Made by a program: the position numbers and the translations under genes. The notes beneath the pieces are model-generated. The model ran no database searches. It saw only the letters and a program-made list of their open reading frames with translations, and had not been told where the DNA came from. From Anaerolineae bacterium (lineage in GTDB: Bacteria; Chloroflexota; Anaerolineae; Anaerolineales; E44-bin32), in assembly GCA_011174825.1 (NCBI GenBank), contig DUEZ01000076.1, positions 61,549-125,548 of the forward strand: DNA of 64,000 bases, in the 5' to 3' direction. Shown here piece by piece: positions 9,801-17,436 of the stretch (position 1 is its first letter; every line of letters starts with the position of its first letter).

Positions 9801-12800
9801 CATTTGGGCTGGCGTCCATTCGAGGAGTTTACGATGGCTGATTAATCGTCGATACCAAACCCTAAACATCGCATCGATGGACAGACCGGCTTGATGAGGC
9901 AGAAACGAGAGTTCGATTAAAACGTGAATAAGATCATGACCTAACTCTCGCCATGAGATATCAACTGATCCTGATGGCAAGGTCATCCAGGTCACAAGTT
10001 TTGATATCGGTCGGAAGAGAGCTAAAAAACCAGCAAGCAAGCCAGCGATGGCCCCAATAACGGGTGATATTAGCCAGGTTGTTATGAGCATGAGAACAGT
10101 AGCAGGCGAAACCAAACTTCGTCGCAGGTTATCGAATATCTTCCATCGGTTAAGCGCACTTAGCTGGTTCGGTACCCGACCATCCGGTCCTGGCACCCAA
10201 GGCGTGACCCAATCAGCGATCTGCCAATCTCCCCTGATCCACCTATGTTGCCGAATAGAGTAGGCTTGATAATGGGTCGGAAAATCATCAAACAACTCAA
10301 TGTCGCTAGCAAGCCCGACCCTCATGTGTGCGCCTTCGATCAGATCATGGCTAAGGATTCTCCCCTCCGGGAATCGACCTCCTAGAACGCGATGGAAAAC
10401 CTTGGGATCATAAATACCCTTGCCGTGGTAAGAGCCTTCTCCCGATAAATCTTGATAGACATCCGAAACCGCTTTGGTGTACGGATCTGCTCCGATGGGA
10501 TCTGTGAAGAGACGGCTAAATCGTGTTGCGTTGGCGCTTGGCAAGGAAGTACTAACTCGGGGCTGAATAATGGCATAACCCTCGCGGATGGCATTCCCCT
10601 CCGCCGAGAGTTTTGGTTGGTTCAAGGGGTGGGCCAGAGTCTCGATCATTCGTCGAGCACCATCAACGGGGAGTTGGGTGTCGCTGTCTAACGTAATCAC
10701 AAAACGGATGTCACCCAAGTGGTCTGCGCGTCCAGCATGGAGGATCCCTTCATCGGTGAGTGGTGACTCACCAATGAGCAATCGATTAAGATCTTCTAAC
10801 TTACCCCGTTTACGCTCCCAACCGATAAAACGATCTTCCGATTCAGACCACTCACGTTCCCGATGGAAGAGATAAAAACGAGCTTCGCCATAGAATTGAT
10901 TGAGGTTCTCAATGCGCTCGACAGTTAAACCGAGCAACTCTTCATCACCATCCATCCGCTGAGCATCGGCATCTGCGAAGTCACTAAATAATGCATACAC
11001 CAGGTTTGGATCTGGGTTTGCTAAATAGCGTATCTCCAGCTTAGATACTTCATCGAGAATCGTCTCTCGATCGATCAATATAATCGGTACCACAACCAGT
11101 GTGCGGTACTCCTCAGGAATTCCTCCCTCCTCGAAGGACAATTTCGGCAAGGTTCGTGGTGGCAATACCCGCGTTACGAGGTAATTTACGAGAAGAACGG
11201 CAAATTGACTGGCGGGGAAAACGGAAACCAGGGAAACACCTGCAAATAACAGTTGAGATCGAACACCTACCAGGTTCATCAATACCAGTACAAAGCCAAC
11301 TGCGATAACACTCAACAAGCTGATGGAAGAAATATATAAAAAGGAGTGATATCGATAGATCCACTGTAGCGTACGATGTCGACGAATATCGCTACACGCA
11401 AGTCGATCAACCAATTGGTTTCGTCCCATGCCCACTAAGTAATAACCGATGTGGTTGTGCAACGAGTCCTCAGGATAGTCGGAAGCCATCTCCACTGACA
11501 ACTTTGCCACATGATCCTCTGCAACACCTGCACAGACTGCCAGTTCCTCAACCGCACGACGGTAACGATCGCGCGTATCGAAATCCATGTGGGAGTAAAT
11601 ACCTGCAGGATCCGAGCGTAGCACGACATCGACGCGACTTTGATCCTCAAAAATCTCGCGCCAATCTAAGAGCGCTAACTGCCGTAGGCTGGTAATCGCG
11701 TTTCCGATCGAGGTGTGATCGGATGCTAGTCGAGATTGTTCTTGATGAATGATCTCATCCAGTTCGGTATTCAGCTTCCGTTCAAGCCAACTTTGAACCA
11801 AGAGGAGAGCTGTCTCCTCATCATATAAATTTCCCATGAGCTGAGCCGCGAAATACATGCTCGGTTCGGGAACTTCAGCAATGAGTTCATTAAAAATAGA
11901 AAAAAGCTGATCCGGATCTCGACGCGAAAAAGTGAGTAGTCGATTGGACCAGTAGTCAGCGACCTCATTTTCACGCAGGCTCTTGCTCACCTGTTCAACA
12001 AGCTGTCGCAAGCTATCGATCAAGGCAATACGCAACATCAGAGGCAATGCCCATAATTCCCCTATTGTCAGCGTTGCGATGGCTTGATAGGCTTCAAGAA
12101 AATCCGTTATATTATGACGATCAAGCCTCCCATCCGTATGCCTGATCAGCTCGACTGATAGCTGATAAACTCTTGGCTCAACCTTCTGACCTTCAGCTGC
12201 CAACACAGGAAGCTGCTCGTAAAACTTCTTCGACAGGTTAAGACGAACGTCATTAATATGCCTTTGTACAATGTATGCGTTATCCAAAATCCATTCAGCT
12301 GAGGTCGAGATCGGCAATTCCATATGGGATGCATCCACCAATTCCGAACGGATAGACTCGATTACGTCTTCACAAATCCTTAGCTGCTCATAAAGCACTT
12401 CATCATGAGCCGTATCGGGTCGGAATAGATGGCTAGCAGCAAGTTGAGCTGCATGATCCTTTAGTTCAGCTGTTGATAACGGTTCAGCTTGGAGTGGGTT
12501 CTGATCAGCTTCAATTTCTCGCTCGGGGTGAATGACAAAGATTGAAGGTTGAGATTCGGTGTAATCTTGGAGTAAATGGAATGCGTCATCCATAGACTCT
12601 AGGGTAGTTTGGGCAATAACGACCGTTTCCCCAGAAACCAAGAATCGCATCGTCTTTTCGACGAGCTTCTCATCGATCCCAAGTCTAAATACACGAAAAA
12701 AAACTCTCGCCGACAAACCACCTGGCACCCCCCCAAAAATACCCGTAATTGCCAGAATGAAGGAATCCGACAAAATCCATGGGTTTCCTTTTGCGACAAT

Positions 12801-13019
12801 CCACAACACCCCCGCTAGTACACCAAGAATCGATCCAAGGATAATACCCCAATAAGTAAATTGCCTTTTTGAAAACATCCTTATGGTGTGGTTCTTGTTC
12901 GGTGATTTGTGCATAAGACACGCACGTAGGAATCGATTTCGTCGAAGCTGTCGATAAGCTTCGATGCCGTCTTCTCGGTTTGCGTAAAAACCGATGAGGA
13001 TTCCCATATTGCTCATCAT
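3852..13019 (-). CDS. Cyclic beta-1,2-glucan synthase (GT84 + glucoamylase-like + GH94)
   Basis: This giant 3055-residue membrane protein is related to NdvB/ChvB. The N-terminus holds two hydrophobic, glycine-rich segments (about 55-105). A GT84 glycosyltransferase follows, with DSDTQLP near residue 776 and QHRW near 923, then further membrane helices (about 985-1030 and 1095-1140). A glucoamylase-like central domain (about 1180-1680, FGVPGLGLKRGLG) leads into two carbohydrate-phosphorylase N-lobes (from about 1790 and 2260) and a GH94 catalytic barrel with GDWNDGMNRVG near 2740. In the family, GT84 polymerises UDP-glucose into beta-1,2-glucan, and the C-terminal half trims chains and aids cyclisation. 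It converges with amrS, has no obvious ribosome site and appears monocistronic. Confidence 0.92.
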   Translation of the reverse strand: MMSNMGILIGFYANREDGIEAYRQLRRNRFLRACLMHKSPNKNHTIRMFSKRQFTYWGIILGSILGVLAGVLWIVAKGNPWILSDSFILAITGIFGGVPGGLSARVFFRVFRLGIDEKLVEKTMRFLVSGETVVIAQTTLESMDDAFHLLQDYTESQPSIFVIHPEREIEADQNPLQAEPLSTAELKDHAAQLAASHLFRPDTAHDEVLYEQLRICEDVIESIRSELVDASHMELPISTSAEWILDNAYIVQRHINDVRLNLSKKFYEQLPVLAAEGQKVEPRVYQLSVELIRHTDGRLDRHNITDFLEAYQAIATLTIGELWALPLMLRIALIDSLRQLVEQVSKSLRENEVADYWSNRLLTFSRRDPDQLFSIFNELIAEVPEPSMYFAAQLMGNLYDEETALLLVQSWLERKLNTELDEIIHQEQSRLASDHTSIGNAITSLRQLALLDWREIFEDQSRVDVVLRSDPAGIYSHMDFDTRDRYRRAVEELAVCAGVAEDHVAKLSVEMASDYPEDSLHNHIGYYLVGMGRNQLVDRLACSDIRRHRTLQWIYRYHSFLYISSISLLSVIAVGFVLVLMNLVGVRSQLLFAGVSLVSVFPASQFAVLLVNYLVTRVLPPRTLPKLSFEEGGIPEEYRTLVVVPIILIDRETILDEVSKLEIRYLANPDPNLVYALFSDFADADAQRMDGDEELLGLTVERIENLNQFYGEARFYLFHREREWSESEDRFIGWERKRGKLEDLNRLLIGESPLTDEGILHAGRADHLGDIRFVITLDSDTQLPVDGARRMIETLAHPLNQPKLSAEGNAIREGYAIIQPRVSTSLPSANATRFSRLFTDPIGADPYTKAVSDVYQDLSGEGSYHGKGIYDPKVFHRVLGGRFPEGRILSHDLIEGAHMRVGLASDIELFDDFPTHYQAYSIRQHRWIRGDWQIADWVTPWVPGPDGRVPNQLSALNRWKIFDNLRRSLVSPATVLMLITTWLISPVIGAIAGLLAGFLALFRPISKLVTWMTLPSGSVDISWRELGHDLIHVLIELSFLPHQAGLSIDAMFRVWYRRLISHRKLLEWTPAQMAQWDVSGHDRAFYLHMGMVSVLSIGLTGLLFWVEPFSLIFAGFFLLLWFISPFVAMWLAVKPDRTPRQVQISDRDSQMLRRIARETWRFYDDFVRSDTKWLPPDNYQISHRKELAMRTSPTNIGLWLLSALGAYDFGYVTGDQFVNLMTQTFNTIDNLERFEGHLLNWYELQNLRPLMPRYVSTVDSGNLLGSLWALDQGIQEVIDSPLFGEQASRGVIDTLRILREVLNRIDHRGRHNEIFVKLEEMFLTKPKNLEEFILHIWFAVNSVDDLVLLLKQDSQLDSEAVYWSEKVQQQLMAWVELIDRYLPWVEFILRESKDNIDLFNSRVKDAYRNFLKSPLSLKDIASGDIHFIEVLESEYKQLSDPPEQLEVWVNRIRKDYSRSKWFAGEMLSNVADLIHRIRDLGDSMNMRFLYDTNRRLFSIGYNLNEQHLDPSYYDLLASEARLASFVAIARGDVPSDHWLALSRPFARVGNRHLLLSWTGTMFEYLMPLLLQKGFENSLLDMAAREAVAQQIDYARQRGVPWGISESAFSDLDNNRIYQYKAFGVPGLGLKRGLGEELVVAPYATLLALMIDPAAAIRNLKRLDQIGLHDSYGYYDAIDFSRHRSRDGKRGVPARTYMAHHQAMGFLAINSLLNDQPLQRRFHSDARVRATEPLLYERIPIAPPLNEFPRREHAGSLASSAEVAPSVSKFDTPHTPTPVTQLISNGEYSLLISGAGGGYSRWRDIDITRWRADTTRDNWGTFCYFRDTETDRVWSNTFQPVGGKMDNYAVSFTIDRAEIRRSDDGIESESVITVSPEDNVEIRRITLINRTNRQRELEVTSYLELAMAPHNTDRQHPAFNKLFIQTEFVPNLGALIASRRPRNEDDPPIWVGHLITYDPTLEASIQFETDRRRFIGRGHTTVAPIALNQELTNTEGAVLDPILSIRREVVLKPRQRKRFTLILCVAETREKLLNLLDRYRESQSVDRALDLAWVQAQVELRQLRIQPDDARRFQQLASYMLYPSATFRPPGEVLRQNELDQSRLWPYGISGDKPIAVLSIAEGADLNFARQMLQAHSYWHQHGLNADLVILNEESSSYEQPLNEELKRLIQAQSSLTGVSQSDGVFLLNVDQISEEDLTLMLAVARVSLVASRGSLHQQLAGRSKTTEYPSPLSISFVPEEPSAPLPYMDLAYFNSLGGFTHDGRVYAIYLGPEDQTPAPWVNVIANPTFGTLISESGSGFTWYGNSQQNRLTRWSNDPVSDPPPDTIFIRDEETGKFWTPTPLPIRELDAYRTRHGAGFSVFEHNSHSIEQELVTFVPMDDQGGEPIRVQRLRLRNGSSKKRRLSVTFYLEWTLGDDREKTQQHVETKWDDTSKVILARNRYNADYRDRIAFSAINPAPHSITGDNNEFIGRNGTLADPDAMKRLKLSNRTGAGLDPCSAMQVKLELAPGESTDVICLLGQAGSVEEVRRLVGKYREDLGVEEALLRTTRWWDNLLGNIQVETPELSANFLINHWLLYQTLSCRVWGRSAFYQSSGAFGFRDQLQDVMALIYSAPKIARDHILLAASRQFREGDVQHWWHQPGGGGIRSRFSDDLLWLPYVVVHYVNSTGDEAILDEEISFLEGPALEEDENEVFMTPVITLESATLFEHCRRAIDRGLTSGVHGLPLIGIGDWNDGMNRVGDGGRGESVWLAWFLIDVLHGFAELADLKGESDLAEKYRKETRSLARAVEGEAWDGDWYRRAYFDDGTPLGSITNQEARIGSLPQSWAIISGAADQQRAKRAVDAAVDQLVREEDKLVLLFTPPFDKSKPNPGYIMGYPPGVRENGGQYTHGSLWLAMALAQQGDGDRAAWLLRIMNPIEHAKEPEEAERYMVEPYVVAADVYNLLGKIGQGGWTWYTGSAGWMYRVWIEEVLGFKLRGETLRIEPAIPSYWDQFTMRYRRGDSHYEIIFENPDHVSSDVAWVELDGQRLTQLEIPLDGEPGHHIVRVRMGRGI

Positions 13020-13281
13020 TCTTGGTTACACCCAAACCATCACAATCTTTATATGATTTCTCCCCATGGATCTTAACCCTCGTACCACCACCTAATGCCG
13101 CTCCAACAAGATCGCAATATCAAGTCGCGATAACATGCAAAAACCGTTAACCTGTCGTTGCACAATCCCGCTGATGACCCACTCTACAGATGGTACTGAT
13201 GCCCACTTAATCCAAAAGGTTTCATTTATGCTGCGATATAGGTCTTACATCATGAGCTTGTTGGTGATTATCTTCGTCCCC

Positions 13282-13998
13282 TTAGCTAGTGCCATAGACA
13301 GGTATTGCTGCACCATGGATTGCTCTCGCAGCATCCGAAGACAGGAATAAGATGACATCTGCGATGGCCTCAGGTTTTACCCAGCGATCATAATTAGCAT
13401 CCGGCATCGATTTTCGATTCTCATCCGTATCAATCGTACCGGGCAGAACACAATTAACGTTGATGCCATGTATCTTAAGTTCAGCAGATAAGCTCTCGGT
13501 TAAACGGATCACTGCGCACTTTGAAGCACCGTAGGCGGCTGCATTAGCAACACCTTTCAAACCCGGCCGCGCACCGATGTTAATGATCGCACCCGAACCT
13601 GCCTGGATCATAAATGGGACCACAGCTCGGCACGTAATAAAAGCGGTTCGCGCATTAAGATTGAGCATAAAATCCCACGCTTCCAGTGAAGTTTCATGAA
13701 CGGGGGTTCCAGCACGGTAACCTCCAGCGATATTCACCAAGACATCGATACGCCCATAATGATCAATCACTCGGCTGATCGCGCTCTCAACCGAATCGGG
13801 GTCCGTGAGGTCAACGGACCCATCCAGAAGATGGTTAGGAGACTTGCCTAAATCGCCACAAGCTTCTTCAAGACGATCTGGGTGACGATCAAACAACGTG
13901 AGATAAGCACCCGCGCGATTGAACCTGTATGCTACGGCACTACCCAAATTCCCTGCTGCACCGGTCACCAAGACCACTTGGTCTGAAAAATCAAACAT
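13282..13998 (-). CDS. Short-chain dehydrogenase/reductase (SDR)
   Basis: This 238-residue classical SDR has the nucleotide-binding motif TGAAGNLG at residues 12-19, NIAGG at about 89-93 (the NAG motif position), and Tyr156/Lys160 in YGASK. The catalytic serine normally found 13 residues before the Tyr appears to be Ala143 (INIGARPG). The Ser-Tyr-Lys triad is therefore incomplete, and activity or substrate range may be altered. The C-terminus AAIPVYG is typical. A GAGAGGAA ribosome site lies upstream. The substrate is unknown. It lies behind the glucan synthase on the same strand, separated by about 260 bases with no recognised gene. Confidence 0.85.
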   Translation of the reverse strand: MFDFSDQVVLVTGAAGNLGSAVAYRFNRAGAYLTLFDRHPDRLEEACGDLGKSPNHLLDGSVDLTDPDSVESAISRVIDHYGRIDVLVNIAGGYRAGTPVHETSLEAWDFMLNLNARTAFITCRAVVPFMIQAGSGAIINIGARPGLKGVANAAAYGASKCAVIRLTESLSAELKIHGINVNCVLPGTIDTDENRKSMPDANYDRWVKPEAIADVILFLSSDAARAIHGAAIPVYGTS

Positions 13999-14162
13999 AA
14001 GATTTCATTTCCTCTCGGCTGATGTTGCTTATATAAGGAATAAGCCTACCTCGATCCATCCTACGAGGAATGGACCGTTCAACAATCGGTTTTTTTAGTG
14101 TCAAATATTGGATTATAACAGACCAAGCTGGCCCTTCTAATGGTATATCTTGGAATTATTGA

Positions 14163-14303
14163 GTCACAAGTCGCAAGCTTCAGGCTTCAAGCTGCAGGCT
14201 ACAGGCTTCAAACTGAAGGTCGATGTTGTCGCCCTGCGTCTTGCGGTTTGTGGCTTGCAGCTTGCGGCTTGCAGCTTGAAGCTTGTAGCTTGAGATATAT
14301 GAT
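14163..14303. repeat. Imperfect inverted repeat built of CAAGCTTCA/GCTTGCAG units
   Basis: The left half (about 14165-14216) is made of CAAGCTTCAGGCTTCAAGC-type units. The right half (about 14239-14300) carries the complementary GCTTGCAGCTTGCGGC-type units. Together they can fold into a long imperfect stem-loop. It fills much of 13999-14335, which otherwise shows only a poly-T patch and no gene. Repeats of this look are common as dispersed non-coding elements in environmental genomes. The function is unknown. Confidence 0.7.
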
Positions 14304-14335
14304 GATCTCCTGATGCAGAAACGATCATTATCCTA

Positions 14336-17300
14336 ATGATTTTGGATGATGACTTGTTATTATTCTTATATAAACTCGAATACAATAATCCTCGATCCCC
14401 TAGTGCTGGAATCGATGATCGAAAGTTTCTTATTTGTTTACGGATTCATCGAGCATTACATCCTATGGTCAAAAAAGAAACGTTAGAAGCAAGCCAAGAA
14501 TTCATACATGAAATGCGTCGTGCTATCGGTGAAGTTCATTTCGATAGACTGACACGATTACTCTACAGCACAGACGCTAGCATCTACCAGATCATACCCG
14601 TGGGAGTCGCAATCCCTCGAGATGAAGATGAGATCACTGCCGTAATGGAGATCGCCGCTCGGCATAATGTTCCAATCCTCCCTCGTGGTGGCGGAAGCAG
14701 CCTGGCTGGACAAGCAGTGGGACAAGCGTTAGTACTTGATTTTTCCCGCTATCATGATCGCATTCTCGAGGTCAATCCTGAGGCGAAAACCGTTCGAACG
14801 CAGCCAGGCATCACCCTCAGTGCACTCAATAAAACCCTCAGCCGTTTCGATCTTATGTATGGCCCAGACCCAGCAAGTGGCGAACGGGCGACAATGGGGG
14901 GCATCCTGGGAAACAACTCAACAGGGGCTCACTCCATCGTCTATGGAATGACCGTCGATCATGTCCTAACGACCGATGTTATCCTAGCTGATGGTACACG
15001 CGCACGATTCGAAGCCCTCGATCCAAAGAATTGGAAGATCCGCAGCAAACGTCCCGGGCTCGAGGGATCGATTTATCGTGCCATCCCTGACATCCTGCAG
15101 CGCTACAAAGATCAGATAACGTCAAGATATCCAAAGGTGTTTCGCCACGTTGCGGGCTACAATCTCAATCAATTGACAGGAGTAGAAGCACCCAACCTCG
15201 CCAAACTGATCGTTGGGTCAGAAGGGACACTTGGAATCATTACTGAGATGACCCTGAATCTCGTTCCTGTCCCCAAACTCAAGCGACTGGTGATGATCCA
15301 CTACGCTGAACTACCCGCTGCAATGGATGCGGTGCCGATCATTCTCGAGACCAATCCCTCGGCTATCGAAGTGCTTGATAAGATGCTGCTCGACCTAACG
15401 AGGGACAAAAAAGAATACAACCGCTTGTTGACTTTTATCGAGGGCGATCCGGCTGTCGTGCTGCTTGTCGAGTATTCAGGAGGTACCGAATCCGAACTTG
15501 ATGCGGGAATCGCAAGGTTACGAGATAAGCTGAGCCAGATGCACCATCACGATACTGTAATCATCATCGTCGATCCAGCAGAACAAGCCAACGTTTGGTT
15601 TGTACGCAAGGTAGGATTGGGTATCCTGATGAGCGTCCGAGGTGATGCCAAACCTATCCCTTTCATCGAAGATGCGGCGGTACCGGTTGAACGCCTCACA
15701 GATTACGTCACAAATATTTACCAGTATTCAAATAGTGTGGGTGTCGAACAGGTGGCAATGTATGCCCATGCGAGTGCTGGCTGTATCCACATCCGCCCTC
15801 TTGTAAATCTAAAAACAACCGATGGTCTGCAACAACTACGGCAGATTGCTGAGAGGTCTGTGGAACTCGTGACGCAGTACGGTGGCACAACGAGCGGCGA
15901 ACACGGTGAAGGACTAGCTCGAGGAGAGTTCTCGGAGCGGTTATTTGGTACGGAGCTTGTCGAAGCATTCCGTGAGGTGAAGAAGGCATTTGATCCTGCC
16001 GGACTCATGAATCCTGGCAAGGTGGTCGATGTACCCAGAATGGATGACCAATCGCTGCTTCGCTTTGGGACCAATTATGCCGTTCCCCACGAGTTCAGTG
16101 AAACGGTCTTCAGCTTCGCAAGCGATGGCGGCTTCGCCGGATCGGTCGAAATGTGTAACGGCGCTGGGGTGTGCCGACAATTGGAACTAGGGGTGATGTG
16201 CCCCTCCTTTCAAGCTATGCGGGATGAAGCTCACAGCACACGCGGTCGAGCAAATGCGTTACGTGTAGCGATGATGGGTCTCCTCGGTCCTGAGGGGATG
16301 ACTTCCCGAGAGTTGTATGATGTACTGGATCTATGTTTATCGTGTCATGCATGTAAAGTTGAGTGTCCATCAGCCGTGGACATGGCAAAGATCAAAGCCG
16401 AGTTTCTTCACAATTACTATCGGCATCATGGCACCCCTCTTCGAGCACAAATCTTTGGAAATATCGCCAAGATGTATTCAATCTCCCAGCCCCTTGCATC
16501 TTTTGTCAACCTGCTGCTGAATGGACCAGCGAAATGGCTCATACCGTTCTTGGGTGTTCATCCTAAGCGATCCATACCAAGATTATCCTCACAGAGCTTC
16601 AGCAATTGGTTTGGACAGAATAATGGCTATGCGAATAGCCTAAAAATCGGGGAAAAGACGGTCATCTTTTTCCACGATACCTTCACCGAACACAACCACC
16701 CTCACATCGGACGAGCCGCGATTAAAGCCCTGAAAGCCGTAGGATTTGAGCCCCTCCTGTTACCCAACAAAGCCTGCTGTGGTCGGCCCGCGGTGTCGAA
16801 GGGTCTTCTCGATGAAGCCGCACGCTTAGCGCGTCACAACATAGGATTGCTCGCACCCTACGCAAGGGAGGGCGTTCCAATCGTCGGAATCGAACCAAGC
16901 TGCATGTCAATGCTGCGTAACGAGTATCTTGATCTTGTGCCCGGGGACGATGCGAACGCTGTGGCGGAGGTCACGACGACAATCGAAACACTGATCGTAC
17001 AAGCGGGAGAAGCAGGGAATCATAAGCTACGTTTTATAGATAGCCCCCGCCAGGTGCTGTTCCACGGTCACTGCCAGCAGAAGGCGGTCTTCGGTACTGA
17101 AAATACGCACAAGCTGTTGCAACTCATTCCAGATTGCACGATCGAAGAGATCGAATCGGGTTGTTGCGGTATGGCAGGGTCATTCGGTTACGAGAAAGAG
17201 CACTACGAGTTATCGATCAAGCTGGCCGAAATGTCCCTCGCCCCAGCCGTACGTGGTGCTTCAGAAGAAACGATTATTTGCGCCAGCGGAACCTCGTGTA

Positions 17301-17380
17301 GGGATCAGATCGAACATACAACCGGCCGCCGGGCGATGCATCCTATCGAGGTGTTTGCCGATGCATTGATCGTAGATTAA
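14336..17380 (+). CDS. FAD-linked oxidase fused to Fe-S/CCG subunit (D-lactate/glycolate dehydrogenase type)
   Basis: This 1014-residue fusion begins with an FAD-binding type-4 domain (PRGGGSSLAGQ) and an FAD-oxidase C-terminal domain (TSGEHGEGLARGE). Next come two Fe-S motifs (CNGAGVCR...MCP and CLSCHACKVECP), then paired cysteine-rich CCG modules (CCGRPAVSKG and CCGMAGSFGYE). The family oxidises D-2-hydroxy acids such as lactate or glycolate and passes electrons through 4Fe-4S and CCG modules to membrane carriers. In many bacteria these parts are separate (GlcD plus GlcF), so this is the single-chain form. The first 43 residues do not resemble the family. Met44 at 14465 is a likely true start, although neither start has a strong ribosome site. 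Confidence 0.9.
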   Translation: MILDDDLLLFLYKLEYNNPRSPSAGIDDRKFLICLRIHRALHPMVKKETLEASQEFIHEMRRAIGEVHFDRLTRLLYSTDASIYQIIPVGVAIPRDEDEITAVMEIAARHNVPILPRGGGSSLAGQAVGQALVLDFSRYHDRILEVNPEAKTVRTQPGITLSALNKTLSRFDLMYGPDPASGERATMGGILGNNSTGAHSIVYGMTVDHVLTTDVILADGTRARFEALDPKNWKIRSKRPGLEGSIYRAIPDILQRYKDQITSRYPKVFRHVAGYNLNQLTGVEAPNLAKLIVGSEGTLGIITEMTLNLVPVPKLKRLVMIHYAELPAAMDAVPIILETNPSAIEVLDKMLLDLTRDKKEYNRLLTFIEGDPAVVLLVEYSGGTESELDAGIARLRDKLSQMHHHDTVIIIVDPAEQANVWFVRKVGLGILMSVRGDAKPIPFIEDAAVPVERLTDYVTNIYQYSNSVGVEQVAMYAHASAGCIHIRPLVNLKTTDGLQQLRQIAERSVELVTQYGGTTSGEHGEGLARGEFSERLFGTELVEAFREVKKAFDPAGLMNPGKVVDVPRMDDQSLLRFGTNYAVPHEFSETVFSFASDGGFAGSVEMCNGAGVCRQLELGVMCPSFQAMRDEAHSTRGRANALRVAMMGLLGPEGMTSRELYDVLDLCLSCHACKVECPSAVDMAKIKAEFLHNYYRHHGTPLRAQIFGNIAKMYSISQPLASFVNLLLNGPAKWLIPFLGVHPKRSIPRLSSQSFSNWFGQNNGYANSLKIGEKTVIFFHDTFTEHNHPHIGRAAIKALKAVGFEPLLLPNKACCGRPAVSKGLLDEAARLARHNIGLLAPYAREGVPIVGIEPSCMSMLRNEYLDLVPGDDANAVAEVTTTIETLIVQAGEAGNHKLRFIDSPRQVLFHGHCQQKAVFGTENTHKLLQLIPDCTIEEIESGCCGMAGSFGYEKEHYELSIKLAEMSLAPAVRGASEETIICASGTSCRDQIEHTTGRRAMHPIEVFADALIVD

Positions 17381-17436
17381 GCTTTCTCGCCTTGCACATC
17401 ATCTTTTGGTTATCATAATAGGGACCATCGGGATTA

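Noticed and set aside
4328..12818. Many 60-120 codon frames on both strands inside the glucan synthase
   Set aside because: They are shadows of one continuous 3055-residue frame with motifs throughout. None has independent support.
14164..14385. Minus-strand 73-codon frame
   Set aside because: It is made mostly of the GCTTGCAG/CAAGCTTCA inverted repeat, has low complexity and shows no family resemblance.
15708..16180. Several minus-strand frames inside the dehydrogenase
   Set aside because: They are shadows of the strongly supported 14336-17380 gene.
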